Below are positions 1 to 11,100 of a stretch of DNA of 14,318 nt, one piece after another. Position numbers and translations under genes: made by a program. The notes under the pieces are model-generated. The model saw only the letters and a program-made list of their open reading frames with translations, was not told the origin of the DNA and made no database searches. The stretch is from Bordetella parapertussis (GTDB lineage Bacteria > Pseudomonadota > Gammaproteobacteria > Burkholderiales > Burkholderiaceae_C): positions 1 to 14,318 of the forward strand of contig CAMDIP010000016.1 of assembly GCA_945899335.1 (NCBI GenBank). Reading direction: 5' to 3'. How positions within the stretch are numbered: position 1 is the first letter of the stretch; every line of letters begins with the position of its first letter.

Positions 1-149
1 AAGGCAAAGAGATGGTGATGCCTGGTGACAACGTGTCGATCACTGTGAAGTTGATCCACCCGATTGCGATGGAAGAGGGCTTGCGCTTTGCTATCCGCGA
101 GGGCGGCAAAACCGTCGGCGCCGGCGTCGTTGCCAAGATCATTGCTTAA
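1..149 (+). CDS. tuf: Elongation factor Tu, C-terminal 48 residues (5' partial)
   Basis: The frame beginning at base 3 reads 48 codons and then TAA at 147-149. The peptide contains [17 protein letters not shown] and ends in [16 protein letters not shown], the end of beta-barrel domain 3 of bacterial EF-Tu. EF-Tu is the cytosolic GTPase that brings aminoacyl-tRNA to the ribosomal A site; domain 3 contacts the tRNA T-arm and EF-Ts. The GTPase domain and the start lie outside the window. Bacteria of this group commonly carry two near-identical tuf copies; the copy beside tRNA-Trp and secE corresponds in position to tufB of E. coli, but the sequence cannot show how many copies this genome has. 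Identification is firm. Confidence 0.97.
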   Translation, partial: GKEMVMPGDNVSITVKLIHPIAMEEGLRFAIREGGKTVGAGVVAKIIA

Positions 150-163
150 TTTCTGATGAAGAG

Positions 164-188
164 TGTTCAGTACCTTGTGTGCTGAACA
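164..188 (+). other. Hairpin between tuf and tRNA-Trp
   Basis: Bases 164-173 pair with 179-188 in a 10-bp stem with one G·U pair and a 5-base loop (CTTGT). No U-tract follows, so it does not look like a complete intrinsic terminator. It sits 12 bases before the tRNA 5' end. It may protect the 3' end of the tuf message, or mark a processing site in a tuf–tRNA-Trp co-transcript. The pairing is seen; the role is inference. Confidence 0.5.
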
Positions 189-200
189 GTGCCAAGCGAT

Positions 201-276
201 AGGGGTATAGCTCAATTGGCAGAGCGTCGGTCTCCAAAACCGAAGGTTGGGGGTTCGATTCCCTCTGCCCCTGCCA
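201..276 (+). tRNA. trpT: tRNA-Trp, anticodon CCA
   Basis: A full 76-base cloverleaf is visible. The acceptor stem is AGGGGTA (201-207) with TGCCCCT (266-272), then discriminator G273 and an encoded CCA (274-276). The anticodon stem is 227-231 with 239-243, around loop CTCCAAA. The anticodon CCA at 234-236 reads the single tryptophan codon UGG. The T-stem is 249-253 with 261-265, with loop TTCGATT. The gene lies between tuf and secE, an arrangement usual in betaproteobacteria, and is probably co-transcribed with tuf; I see no convincing promoter in the 51-base gap. The gene symbol follows E. coli usage. Confidence 0.97.
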
Positions 277-290
277 CCAGATTTCTGGTG
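275..290 (+). other. Small hairpin overlapping the tRNA 3' CCA end
   Basis: CACCAG (275-280) pairs with CTGGTG (285-290) around loop ATTT. The 5' arm starts in the last two bases of the tRNA CCA, so the precursor could fold just past the mature end. This could affect 3' trimming or mark where nucleases enter. The pairing is real but short, and the role is speculative. Confidence 0.35.
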
Positions 291-296
291 CACCAC

Positions 297-320
297 AAGC
301 CCGCCGAACTTGGCGGGCTT
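297..320 (+). terminator. Probable terminator after tRNA-Trp
   Basis: AAGCCCGCC (297-305) pairs perfectly with GGCGGGCTT (312-320) around a 6-base loop. The stem is GC-rich as in intrinsic terminators, but the following CGGTCTCTTC is only a broken T-tract, so termination may be partial. It would separate the tuf–tRNA unit from secE–nusG, or let some polymerase through. No clear promoter stands between it and secE. Confidence 0.65.
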
Positions 321-368
321 CGGTCTCTTCAACAAGACAGCTTTTCCTAACTGAATGTATTGCCCGCC

Positions 369-752
369 ATGTCTTCTGCTCAGATAGAAACCGTTTTCAG
401 CACTGCTGACAAAGCCAAGCTTGCCTCTGCGCTGGTTTTGGTTGTTGCGGCAGTGGTGGCCTTTTATGCGCTGTCTGCGCAAGGCGGTTTGGTGCAGTTG
501 GCTGCCTTGTTGGGCTGTCTGTTGTTGGCAGTGGTGGTGTTTTTCTCCTCCATGCATGGGCGCCAATTGGTGGGTTTTGGTCGAGACGCGTGGCGTGAAG
601 TTCAAAAAGTGGTGTGGCCAGCTCGCAAAGAGGCTATGCAAATGACAGCCTATGTATTTGGCTTTGTGTTTTTGATGGCCTTGTTTTTATGGCTGACAGA
701 CAAAACCATTGAATGGGTGTTCTACGATTTGATTCTGGGATGGAAAAAATAA
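369..752 (+). CDS. secE: Preprotein translocase subunit SecE
   Basis: SecE is the small essential subunit of the SecYEG channel in the inner membrane; it clamps SecY and is needed for export of unfolded preproteins. The ATG start gives 127 residues, the same length as E. coli SecE. Three hydrophobic segments are visible at about residues 18-36, 41-61 and 92-110. The first two are the extra segments found in many proteobacterial SecE proteins, and the third is the conserved core helix. Between them, residues 77-91 ([15 protein letters not shown]) are the family's amphipathic-helix signature. An in-frame TTG at 360 would add three residues; ATG at 369 is preferred. No good Shine-Dalgarno sequence precedes either, which is odd next to the strong sites elsewhere in this locus. 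The stop overlaps the nusG start by one base, and secE–nusG pairing is widely conserved. Confidence 0.96.
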   Translation: MSSAQIETVFSTADKAKLASALVLVVAAVVAFYALSAQGGLVQLAALLGCLLLAVVVFFSSMHGRQLVGFGRDAWREVQKVVWPARKEAMQMTAYVFGFVFLMALFLWLTDKTIEWVFYDLILGWKK

Positions 753-1336
753 TGACCGAAGAATCACTGGAAAACACTTTGATCACCACGGCTCCTGCGC
801 ATCCCGATATGCGTTGGTATGTGGTGCATGCCTATTCCGGCATGGAAAAAGCTGTGGAGCGCAATATCGTTGAGCGCATCAACCGCGCAGGCATGCAATC
901 CAAATTTGGCCGTATTTTGGTTCCCACCGAAGAAGTGGTGGAGATGAAAAACGGTCAGCGCAAAACCACCGAGCGTCGCTTCTTCCCTGGCTATGTGCTG
1001 GTGGAGATGATCATGGACGATGAAAGCTGGCACTTGGTTAAGCACACCAACAAGGTCACCGGCTTTGTAGGCGGCGCACGCAACCGTCCTGCCCCTATCT
1101 CTCAAGACGATGTGCTCAAAATCGTCCATCAAATGCAAGAAGGCACAGACAAGCCCCGCCATAAAGTGGAATTCATGGTGGGCGAGTTTGTGCGTGTCAA
1201 AGATGGTCCCTTCACTGACTTCAACGGAACCGTGGAAGAAGTGAATTACGACAAGAACAAAATGCGCGTGTCTGTGACTATTTTTGGTCGCTCTACACCT
1301 GTAGAACTGGAATTTGGTCAAGTCGAAAAAACGTAA
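752..1336 (+). CDS. nusG: Transcription termination/antitermination factor NusG
   Basis: NusG is a universal elongation factor. Its N-terminal domain binds the RNA polymerase clamp, and its C-terminal KOW domain binds Rho or ribosomal protein S10. The protein is 194 residues (E. coli 181), with an NGN domain from about residue 21 ([19 protein letters not shown]) and a KOW domain around residues 141-175 ([21 protein letters not shown]). The extra length is an N-terminal extension of about 20 residues. The chosen ATG at 752 shares its A with the secE stop and has GGAA at 742-745 six bases upstream; an in-frame ATG at 740 and a more distal start at 713 are less likely. Translation is probably coupled to secE. 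The stop codon lies in the loop of an A/T-tract hairpin. Confidence 0.97.
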   Translation: MTEESLENTLITTAPAHPDMRWYVVHAYSGMEKAVERNIVERINRAGMQSKFGRILVPTEEVVEMKNGQRKTTERRFFPGYVLVEMIMDDESWHLVKHTNKVTGFVGGARNRPAPISQDDVLKIVHQMQEGTDKPRHKVEFMVGEFVRVKDGPFTDFNGTVEEVNYDKNKMRVSVTIFGRSTPVELEFGQVEKT

Positions 1337-1354
1337 GTTTTTTCGATAAAAAAC
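1323..1354 (+). other. Two mutually exclusive A/T-tract hairpins over the nusG stop
   Basis: Hairpin A pairs 1323-1332 with 1337-1346 (10 bp) around loop GTAA, which contains the nusG TAA stop (1334-1336). Hairpin B pairs GTTTTTT (1337-1343) with AAAAAAC (1348-1354) around CGAT. Both use the six Ts at 1338-1343, so only one can form. The stems are nearly all A–T, unlike a standard intrinsic terminator, although the A-tract/U-tract layout resembles one. It may tune read-through from nusG into rplK. The pairing is seen; the function is inference. Confidence 0.45.
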
Positions 1355-1366
1355 CTGATTTGAAAT

Positions 1367-1391
1367 TCAGCGCTTCCCGACTCGGCGCTGA
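1367..1391 (+). other. Hairpin in the nusG–rplK gap
   Basis: TCAGCGC (1367-1373) pairs with GCGCTGA (1385-1391), a perfect 7-bp stem with an 11-base loop. No T-tract follows. It sits between the nusG stop structure and the putative L1-binding stem, and could be a structural part of the rplKA leader. I see no convincing promoter in this gap, although the equivalent E. coli gap carries one. Confidence 0.4.
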
Positions 1392-1416
1392 TGTATTGAA
1401 AAAGAGTCGTTAACCC

Positions 1417-1446
1417 CGGGGAGCCCTCAACAGGCGTTTGTACCCG
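1417..1446 (+). promoter_or_regulatory. Putative ribosomal protein L1 autoregulatory site in the rplKA leader
   Basis: CGGG (1417-1420) pairs with CCCG (1443-1446), and GCC (1423-1425) pairs with GGC (1433-1435). The two helices are separated by a strongly asymmetric internal loop: GA on the 5' side and GTTTGTA on the 3' side. This mimics the L1-binding element of 23S rRNA (L1 stalk) that is known to be copied in L11-operon messages, so that excess free L1 represses translation of rplK and, by coupling, rplA. It ends two bases before the rplK Shine-Dalgarno AAGGAG (1448-1453), a suitable place to block initiation. The fold is seen; the assignment rests on recalled family knowledge. Confidence 0.65.
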
Positions 1447-1459
1447 CAAGGAGAAAAGC

Positions 1460-1894
1460 ATGGCGAAGAAAATCGTCGGCTTCATCAAGCTGCAAGTGCC
1501 AGCTGGTAAAGCCAATCCATCGCCACCTATTGGCCCCGCTTTGGGTCAACGTGGTTTGAACATCATGGAATTCTGCAAGGCGTTTAACGCCCAGACCCAA
1601 GGCGTTGAGCCTGGTCTGCCCTTACCCGTGGTGATTACCGCGTTTGCAGACAAATCCTTCACCTTCATCATCAAGACACCGCCTGCGGTCACCTTGATCA
1701 AAAAAGCCATCAAGCTCGACAAAGGCTCTTCCAAGCCGCATGTTGACAAGGTCGGCAAGATCACACGCGCTCAGTTAGAAGAGATCGCTAAAGCCAAAAT
1801 GGTTGACATGACTGCTGCTGATTTGGATGCGGCCGTTCGCACCATTGCTGGCTCAGCGCGTTCCATGGGCGTGACCGTGGAGGGCGTTGTATGA
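1460..1894 (+). CDS. rplK: 50S ribosomal protein L11
   Basis: L11 binds the GTPase-associated region of 23S rRNA with L10 and contacts elongation and release factors. The 144-residue product begins [26 protein letters not shown], split by eye as [13 protein letters not shown] and [19 protein letters not shown], the proline-rich N-terminal domain with its typical PPIGPALGQ segment. It continues into the C-terminal rRNA-binding domain with [19 protein letters not shown]. Length matches the family (E. coli 142). The start is firm: AAGGAG at 1448-1453 lies six bases before ATG. The stop overlaps the rplA start (ATGA at 1891-1894), so the two are translationally coupled. Control is probably by L1 binding the leader stem just upstream. 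Confidence 0.98.
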   Translation: MAKKIVGFIKLQVPAGKANPSPPIGPALGQRGLNIMEFCKAFNAQTQGVEPGLPLPVVITAFADKSFTFIIKTPPAVTLIKKAIKLDKGSSKPHVDKVGKITRAQLEEIAKAKMVDMTAADLDAAVRTIAGSARSMGVTVEGVV

Positions 1895-2586
1895 GCAAGC
1901 TCACCAAAAAACAAAAAGCAGTGGCCGGCAAAGTCGACTCCAACAAACTCTACCCCTTTACTGACGCTTTGGCGATTGTCAAAGAGTGCGCGACTGCAAA
2001 GTTCGATGAATCTATCGACGTGGCTGTGCAACTCGGCATCGACGCAAAAAAGTCTGACCAAGTCGTGCGTGGCGCTGTCGTGCTGCCCAACGGTACAGGC
2101 AAAATCGCCCGAGTGGCGGTGTTTGCCCAAGGCGCGAAAGCTGAAGAGGCCTTGGCTGCAGGCGCTGATGTTGTCGGTATGGATGATTTGGCTGCCCGCG
2201 TGAAAGCTGGCGACATGCCGTTCGATGTCGTCATTGCTGCACCTGACGCAATGCGTGTGGTCGGTACCTTAGGTCAAATTCTGGGCCCCCGTGGCTTGAT
2301 GCCTAACCCCAAGGTTGGCACTGTGACGCCTGACGTCGCGACAGCTGTGAAAAACGCCAAAGCAGGTCAGGTTCAGTTTCGCGTTGACAAAGCAGGCATT
2401 GTCCACGGCACCATTGGTCGCCGATCATTTGACAGCGACAAATTGCATGGCAATTTGTTGGCGCTCATTGATGCATTGAACAAAGCAAAGCCTGCCACCA
2501 GCAAAGGTGTTTACCTGCGCAAGTTGGCCGTGTCCTCCACCATGGGTGTGGGCGTGCGAGTGGATACACAAACATTGAACGCCTAA
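1891..2586 (+). CDS. rplA: 50S ribosomal protein L1
   Basis: L1 forms the mobile L1 stalk of the large subunit and helps move deacylated tRNA out of the E site; in many bacteria it also represses its own operon by binding mRNA. The product is 231 residues (E. coli 234). The family signature is visible in domain II as [19 protein letters not shown], followed by [21 protein letters not shown] and the C-terminal return to domain I. GGAGG at 1879-1883 inside rplK, seven bases before ATG, gives a good ribosome site, and the 4-base overlap fits coupling to rplK. A long leader for rplJ follows the stop. Confidence 0.98.
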   Translation: MSKLTKKQKAVAGKVDSNKLYPFTDALAIVKECATAKFDESIDVAVQLGIDAKKSDQVVRGAVVLPNGTGKIARVAVFAQGAKAEEALAAGADVVGMDDLAARVKAGDMPFDVVIAAPDAMRVVGTLGQILGPRGLMPNPKVGTVTPDVATAVKNAKAGQVQFRVDKAGIVHGTIGRRSFDSDKLHGNLLALIDALNKAKPATSKGVYLRKLAVSSTMGVGVRVDTQTLNA

Positions 2587-2599
2587 AGCGTTTAGCAAT

Positions 2600-2631
2600 T
2601 TCTTGCAATGCCTGCAAAGGTTTTGCAAGAA
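2600..2631 (+). other. Strong hairpin just after rplA
   Basis: Bases 2600-2608 pair perfectly with 2623-2631 (9 bp). The stem continues through a T·T mismatch and a G·T pair into CCT (2611-2613) with AGG (2618-2620), capped by the GNRA-type tetraloop GCAA (2614-2617). No T-tract follows, so it is not a classic terminator. It could protect the rplKA message from 3' exonucleases or form the first element of the rplJ leader. Its proximity to the rplA stop (14 bases) favours a boundary role. Confidence 0.55.
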
Positions 2632-2665
2632 GCGGTGGGTCGGGTCGGTTGCAAAACTGGCTTGA

Positions 2666-2727
2666 GCCATCCAAGACCGTTGGCGTGCAGCACGACTGCA
2701 CTTAATTCACCAGCCAACGCAGATGGC
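2666..2727 (+). promoter_or_regulatory. L10 leader: binding site for the L10(L12)4 complex
   Basis: Three nested helices are visible: GCCATC (2666-2671) with GATGGC (2722-2727); CGTTGGC (2678-2684) with GCCAACG (2713-2719); and GTGCAG (2685-2690) with CTGCAC (2696-2701) around CACGA. The joint CAAGAC (2672-2677) faces CA (2720-2721), and TTAATTCACCA (2702-2712) is the 3' internal segment. This closely matches what I recall of the E. coli rplJ leader, including the CCAAGACCG stretch, the GGCG after it, the CTTAAT segment and the kink-turn-like joint. In that system L10 bound to L7/L12 binds the leader and represses rplJ translation. Identity is well supported by covarying helices; repression here is by analogy. 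Confidence 0.85.
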
Positions 2728-2779
2728 GATCCCGCTGAAAAGAATTTTTTCTTGACAGTCAGGTCGCTGCAAAAGTGGC

Positions 2780-2805
2780 GTGTTGAAGGGGCAACCCGAC
2801 AACAC
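2780..2805 (+). other. Hairpin directly upstream of the rplJ ribosome-binding site
   Basis: Bases 2780-2785 pair with 2800-2805 (6 bp). After an AA/GA internal loop, GGG (2788-2790) pairs with CCC (2795-2797) under the GNRA-type tetraloop GCAA (2791-2794). The stem ends six bases before the AAGGAG of rplJ (2812-2817). It may hold the ribosome site open, or be part of the switch by which L10 binding at 2666-2727 reaches the start codon. The stretch between (2728-2779) holds only a weak AAGAA/TTCTT hairpin at 2740-2753. Confidence 0.5.
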
Positions 2806-2823
2806 ATTTTGAAGGAGTAGACC

Positions 2824-3324
2824 TTGAGTCTGAATCGCAGTGAAAAAGAAGCAGTTGTCGCCGAAGTGGCGGGACTTGCAGCACAAGCGCAGACGCTGGT
2901 GATGGCGGAATACCGCGGCATCACGGTCGCTGACATGATCAAGTTTCGCGCCAATGCGCGCAGCCAAGGCGTATCGCTGAGTGTGTTGAAAAACACCCTG
3001 GCACGCCGCGCTGTCGCTGGTACGGCTTTTGAAAGTGTCGCAGACCAGATGACCGGCCCGCTGATCTATGGTTTTTCAACAGATGCAGTAGCTGCCGCGA
3101 AAGTGGTGGCTGATTTCGCCAAGACCAACGACAAATTGGTGATTCGTGGCGGCGCATTTGCTGGCAAAGCATTGGATGTCAACGGCGTCAAACAATTGGC
3201 CAGTATTCCTTCCAAGGAAGTCTTGCTTGCCCAATTGTGCGGATTGCTCATGTCGCCCATGTCGCGTACCGCAGTGGTACTTGGCGCATTGGCGGCGAAA
3301 AAAGGCGAAGCGGTTGCAGCCTGA
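2824..3324 (+). CDS. rplJ: 50S ribosomal protein L10, TTG start
   Basis: L10 is the base of the ribosomal stalk: its N-terminal domain binds 23S rRNA beside L11, and its C-terminal helix carries the L7/L12 dimers. The product is 166 residues (E. coli 165) and begins [19 protein letters not shown], aligning from residue 1 with the family N-terminus. Other family segments are [16 protein letters not shown] and [18 protein letters not shown]. The start codon is TTG at 2824, placed six bases after a perfect AAGGAG (2812-2817). No in-frame ATG lies close enough to replace it without losing the conserved N-terminus. A weak start codon on a very highly expressed gene is notable and may be part of setting the L10:L12 ratio. 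rplL follows after 63 bases. Confidence 0.97.
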   Translation: MSLNRSEKEAVVAEVAGLAAQAQTLVMAEYRGITVADMIKFRANARSQGVSLSVLKNTLARRAVAGTAFESVADQMTGPLIYGFSTDAVAAAKVVADFAKTNDKLVIRGGAFAGKALDVNGVKQLASIPSKEVLLAQLCGLLMSPMSRTAVVLGALAAKKGEAVAA

Positions 3325-3387
3325 GGCTTGCAGCACATTCAAACATTTGCTGCCCCAGTGGCGGCCCTGAAAATTGAAGGAAAAAAC

Positions 3388-3765
3388 ATGGCATTCGATA
3401 AAGACGCATTTTTGACCGCTTTAGATAGCATGACGGTCATGGAACTCAACGATTTGGTGAAAGCCATCGAAGAGAAATTTGGTGTGAGCGCTGCAGCCAT
3501 GGCTGCACCCGCTGCCGCTGGTGGTGGCGCTGGTGCCGCTGCTGCTGAAGAGAAAACAGAATTCAACGTCATGTTGCTCGAAGCAGGCGCAAACAAAGTG
3601 TCGGTCATCAAGGCAGTACGCGAAATCACAGGCTTGGGCTTGAAAGAAGCCAAAGACTTGGTTGACGGTGCTCCCAAGGCCGTCAAAGAAGGCGCGCCCA
3701 AAGCAGATGCTGAAGCCGCTATGAAGAAATTGGAAGAAGCTGGCGCCAAGGTCGAACTCAAGTAA
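3388..3765 (+). CDS. rplL: 50S ribosomal protein L7/L12
   Basis: L7/L12 is the multi-copy acidic stalk protein that recruits and activates translational GTPases (EF-Tu, EF-G, IF2). The product is 125 residues. It has an N-terminal dimerisation domain at about 1-34, a flexible Ala/Gly-rich hinge at about 35-53, and the globular C-terminal domain at about 54-125, with [20 protein letters not shown] as the conserved factor-binding helix pair. ATG at 3388 follows AAGGA (3377-3381) and matches the family N-terminus; the frame stays open upstream to 3328, but that extension is not conserved. Several dimers bind each L10, so this gene must be translated more than rplJ; its own strong ribosome site and ATG, against TTG for rplJ, fit that need. 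Confidence 0.98.
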   Translation: MAFDKDAFLTALDSMTVMELNDLVKAIEEKFGVSAAAMAAPAAAGGGAGAAAAEEKTEFNVMLLEAGANKVSVIKAVREITGLGLKEAKDLVDGAPKAVKEGAPKADAEAAMKKLEEAGAKVELK

Positions 3766-3779
3766 CCTGGGTGTTTATC

Positions 3780-3814
3780 AAGGCTGGACACCCCTCAAAA
3801 GGTGCCAGCCTTTT
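3780..3814 (+). terminator. Attenuating terminator between rplL and rpoB
   Basis: AAGGCTGG (3780-3787) pairs with CCAGCCTT (3805-3812), and CACC (3789-3792) pairs with GGTG (3801-3804) past a single bulged A. The loop is CCTCAAAA, and the 3' arm runs into TTTT (3811-3814). This is a plausible intrinsic terminator. It stands in the position of the well-known E. coli rplL–rpoB attenuator, where only part of the polymerases continue, so that polymerase subunits are made at a lower level than r-proteins. The short T-tract fits partial termination. Confidence 0.75.
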
Positions 3815-4019
3815 GTGCTCCCAGAGCGCACCCATCAGCAAATATTATGTTTGTTGTTGAGTGTCTTCTGAGCTGACTGCAGAAGAACCTTGGTTCGGGT
3901 TGTGTGCAATGCGCAACCGTCCGCCAACGCTGGTAGTGGCCAGCGGGCCAAGCACAACGTGCAGATGTTTGTCATCTGTACGGTCCCCAGTCGCCGAGTG
4001 AATCAAGTCCGGAGTACTC
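3815..4019 (+). promoter_or_regulatory. rpoB 5' leader with three predicted hairpins
   Basis: No gene is supported in these 205 bases. The strongest structure pairs 3958-3967 with 3973-3982: 10 bp with one G·U, loop TTTGT. A 5-bp hairpin pairs TGGCC (3937-3941) with GGCCA (3946-3950). A weaker one with G·U pairs joins 3899-3905 with 3911-3917. GGAG at 4011-4014 is the rpoB ribosome site, 29 bases after the strong hairpin. The E. coli gap also contains an RNase III processing site and elements for rpoB translational control; whether these hairpins serve that role is inference. I see no convincing promoter. Confidence 0.5.
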
Positions 4020-8128
<4,109 letters not shown>

Positions 8129-8132
<4 letters not shown>

Positions 8133-11100
8133 AATCATTACTCGACCTCTTTAAGCAGTTCACACCTGATGAGCATTTCGATGCCATCAAAATTGGCCTA
8201 GCTTCCCCTGAGAAAATTCGTTCTTGGTCTTTCGGCGAAGTCAAAAAACCCGAAACCATCAACTACCGCACTTTCAAGCCCGAGCGTGACGGCTTGTTTT
8301 GCGCCAAGATTTTCGGGCCCATCAAGGACTACGAATGTTTATGCGGTAAATACAAACGCCTGAAACACCGCGGCGTGATTTGCGAGAAGTGTGGCGTTGA
8401 AGTTACCCAAACCAAGGTGCGCCGTGACCGCATGGGCCACATCGATTTGGCTGCACCTTGCGCCCACATCTGGTTTTTGAAATCCTTGCCCAGCCGTTTA
8501 GGCTTGGTGTTGGACATGACCTTGCGCGACATCGAACGTGTGTTGTATTTCGAAGCTTATGTTGTGACTGACCCAGGCATGACGGCGCTGAAAAAATACG
8601 CCATCATGACCGAGGACGACTATGAAGCCAAGCGCATCGAGTTGGGCGACGAGTTCCAAGCCAAGATGGGCGCTGAAGGCATTCGAGATTTGCTCGAAAC
8701 CATGGAAATCGATATGGAGATTGAAAAACTCCGTAACGACCTGACCGGTTCTGAAGTCAAAATCAAGAAGAACGCCAAGCGTTTGAAAGTTCTTGAAGCC
8801 TTCAAAAAATCAGGCATCAAACCTGAGTGGATGGTGTTGTCGGTGTTGCCAGTGTTGCCACCCGATTTGCGTCCCTTGGTGCCTTTGGATGGTGGCCGTT
8901 TCGCCACCTCCGATTTGAACGACTTGTACCGTCGCGTCATCAACCGCAACAGCCGTTTGCGCCGTTTGCTTGAATTGAATGCGCCTGAAATCATTGCCCG
9001 CAATGAAAAGCGCATGTTGCAAGAAGCGGTCGACAGCTTGCTTGACAACGGTCGCCGTGGCAAAGCCATGACCGGTGCGAACAAGCGTGCCTTGAAGTCT
9101 TTGGCCGACATGATCAAAGGCAAGAGTGGTCGTTTCCGTCAAAACTTGCTGGGCAAGCGCGTGGATTACTCAGGCCGTTCAGTCATCACCGTGGGCCCAA
9201 CCCTCAAGTTACATCAGTGCGGCTTGCCCAAGTTGATGGCGCTTGAACTCTTCAAGCCTTTCATCTTCAGCAAACTCGAGTTAATGGGTATTGCCACCAC
9301 CATCAAGGCGGCTAAGAAGGAAGTTGAAGCCGGCACACCTGTGGTGTGGGATATCTTGGAAGAGGTCATCAAAGAGCATCCCGTGTTGCTCAACCGTGCA
9401 CCTACTTTGCACCGCTTGGGCATTCAAGCTTTTGAGCCTATCTTGATCGAAGGTAAAGCCATTCAACTTCACCCCTTGGTGTGTTCAGCCTTCAACGCCG
9501 ACTTTGACGGCGACCAAATGGCGGTACACATTCCCTTATCGGTGGAAGCGCAAATGGAAGCCCGCACTTTGATGCTGGCCTCCAACAATGTGCTTTTCCC
9601 CGCCAACGGCGAACCCTCCATCGTTCCTTCACAAGACGTGGTGCTAGGCCTTTACTACACCACCCGCGAGCGCATCAATGGCAAAGGCGAAGGCTTGGTG
9701 TTTGCTGACATTGGTGAAGTGCAGCGCGCACTCGACGCCGATGTGGTGGAACTCACCGCCAAAGTCACTGTGCGCATGACCGAGTGGGTCAAGGACAAAG
9801 AAACCGGCGAATTCACAAGCTCTGTGTCTTTGGTAGAGACCACAGTGGGTCGTGCTCTGTTGTCTGAAATCTTGCCCAAGGGCTTGCCTTTTAGCAACCT
9901 GAACAAGGCGCTGAAGAAAAAGGAAATCTCCAAGCTCATCAACACTTCTTTCCGCAAATGCGGCTTGAAAGAGACTGTGGTTTTTGCCGACAAGTTGTTG
10001 CAAAACGGTTTCCGTTTGGCAACACGTGCGGGTATTTCTATCTGTATCGACGATATGTTGGTGCCGCAAGAAAAGCACGCCATCATCGAGAGCGCAGAAA
10101 AAGAAGTCAAAGACATTGAGCAGCAATATGTGTCGGGTCTGGTGACTTCTGGCGAGCGTTACAACAAGGTGGTCGACATTTGGGGCAAAGCGGGTGACGC
10201 GGTGTCCAAGGTGATGATGGATCAACTCCGCAAAGAGAAAACCATTGACCGCCATGGCAACGAAGTCGAGCAAGAGTCTTTCAACTCCATCTACATGATG
10301 GCCGACTCGGGTGCTCGCGGTTCTGCCGCCCAAATTCGCCAGTTGGCGGGTATGCGTGGCTTGATGGCCAAGCCTGATGGCTCCATCATTGAAACCCCGA
10401 TCACTGCGAACTTCCGCGAAGGTCTGAATGTGTTGCAGTACTTCATCTCCACCCACGGCGCACGTAAGGGCCTGGCTGACACGGCGTTGAAAACCGCCAA
10501 CTCTGGCTACCTGACACGCCGCTTGGTTGACGTAACGCAAGACTTGGTGGTCATCGAAGACGACTGTGGCACGGCCAACGGTCAAGTCATGCGCGCCATC
10601 GTTGAAGGCGGTGAGGTCATTGAATCCCTGCGTGACCGCGTATTGGGTCGCTCTGTGGCCGAAGATGTGGTGCATCCCGAATCTCGTCAGACCTTGGTGC
10701 CCGCTGGCCATATGTTGGACGAAGACCTGATTGATGAAATCGAACTCTTGGGTGTGGATGAAATCAAAGTCCGTACAGCACTGAATTGCGAAACCCGTTT
10801 TGGTTTGTGCGCCAAATGCTATGGCCGAGATTTGGGTCGTGGTGGTTTGATCAATGTGGGCGAAGCAGTGGGTGTGATTGCTGCGCAGTCCATTGGCGAG
10901 CCAGGCACGCAGTTGACTATGCGGACCTTCCACATCGGTGGCGCGGCTTCACGTGCGGCGGTCGCCTCCAGTGTCGACGCCAAGTCCAACGGTGTGATTG
11001 GCTTTAACGCCACCATGCGCTATGTGACCAACAGCAAAAAAGAGTTGGTGGTCATTTCTCGCTCTGGCGAAATCGTCATTCATGATGAGCAAGGTCGCGA

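Noticed and set aside
360..368. TTG start for secE, three codons upstream
   Set aside because: ATG at 369 gives the usual 127-residue length, and TTG has no better ribosome site.
713..751. Longer NusG N-terminus starting inside secE
   Set aside because: The added residues come from the secE coding region in another frame; ATG at 752 overlaps the secE stop and has better spacing from GGAA.
764..1321. A 185-codon - strand open frame opposite nusG
   Set aside because: It mirrors nearly the whole nusG frame, is rich in His and Phe, and has no recognisable domain.
2752..2757. TTGACA in the rplJ leader, a perfect -35 box
   Set aside because: The position 17 bases downstream reads GTGGCG, which is not a -10 box, so there is no paired promoter.
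9644..10933. A 429-codon open frame on the - strand within rpoC
   Set aside because: It lies wholly inside rpoC. Its His/Gln/Phe-rich composition is that of a reverse-strand shadow of a codon-biased gene, with no recognisable domain and no ribosome site.
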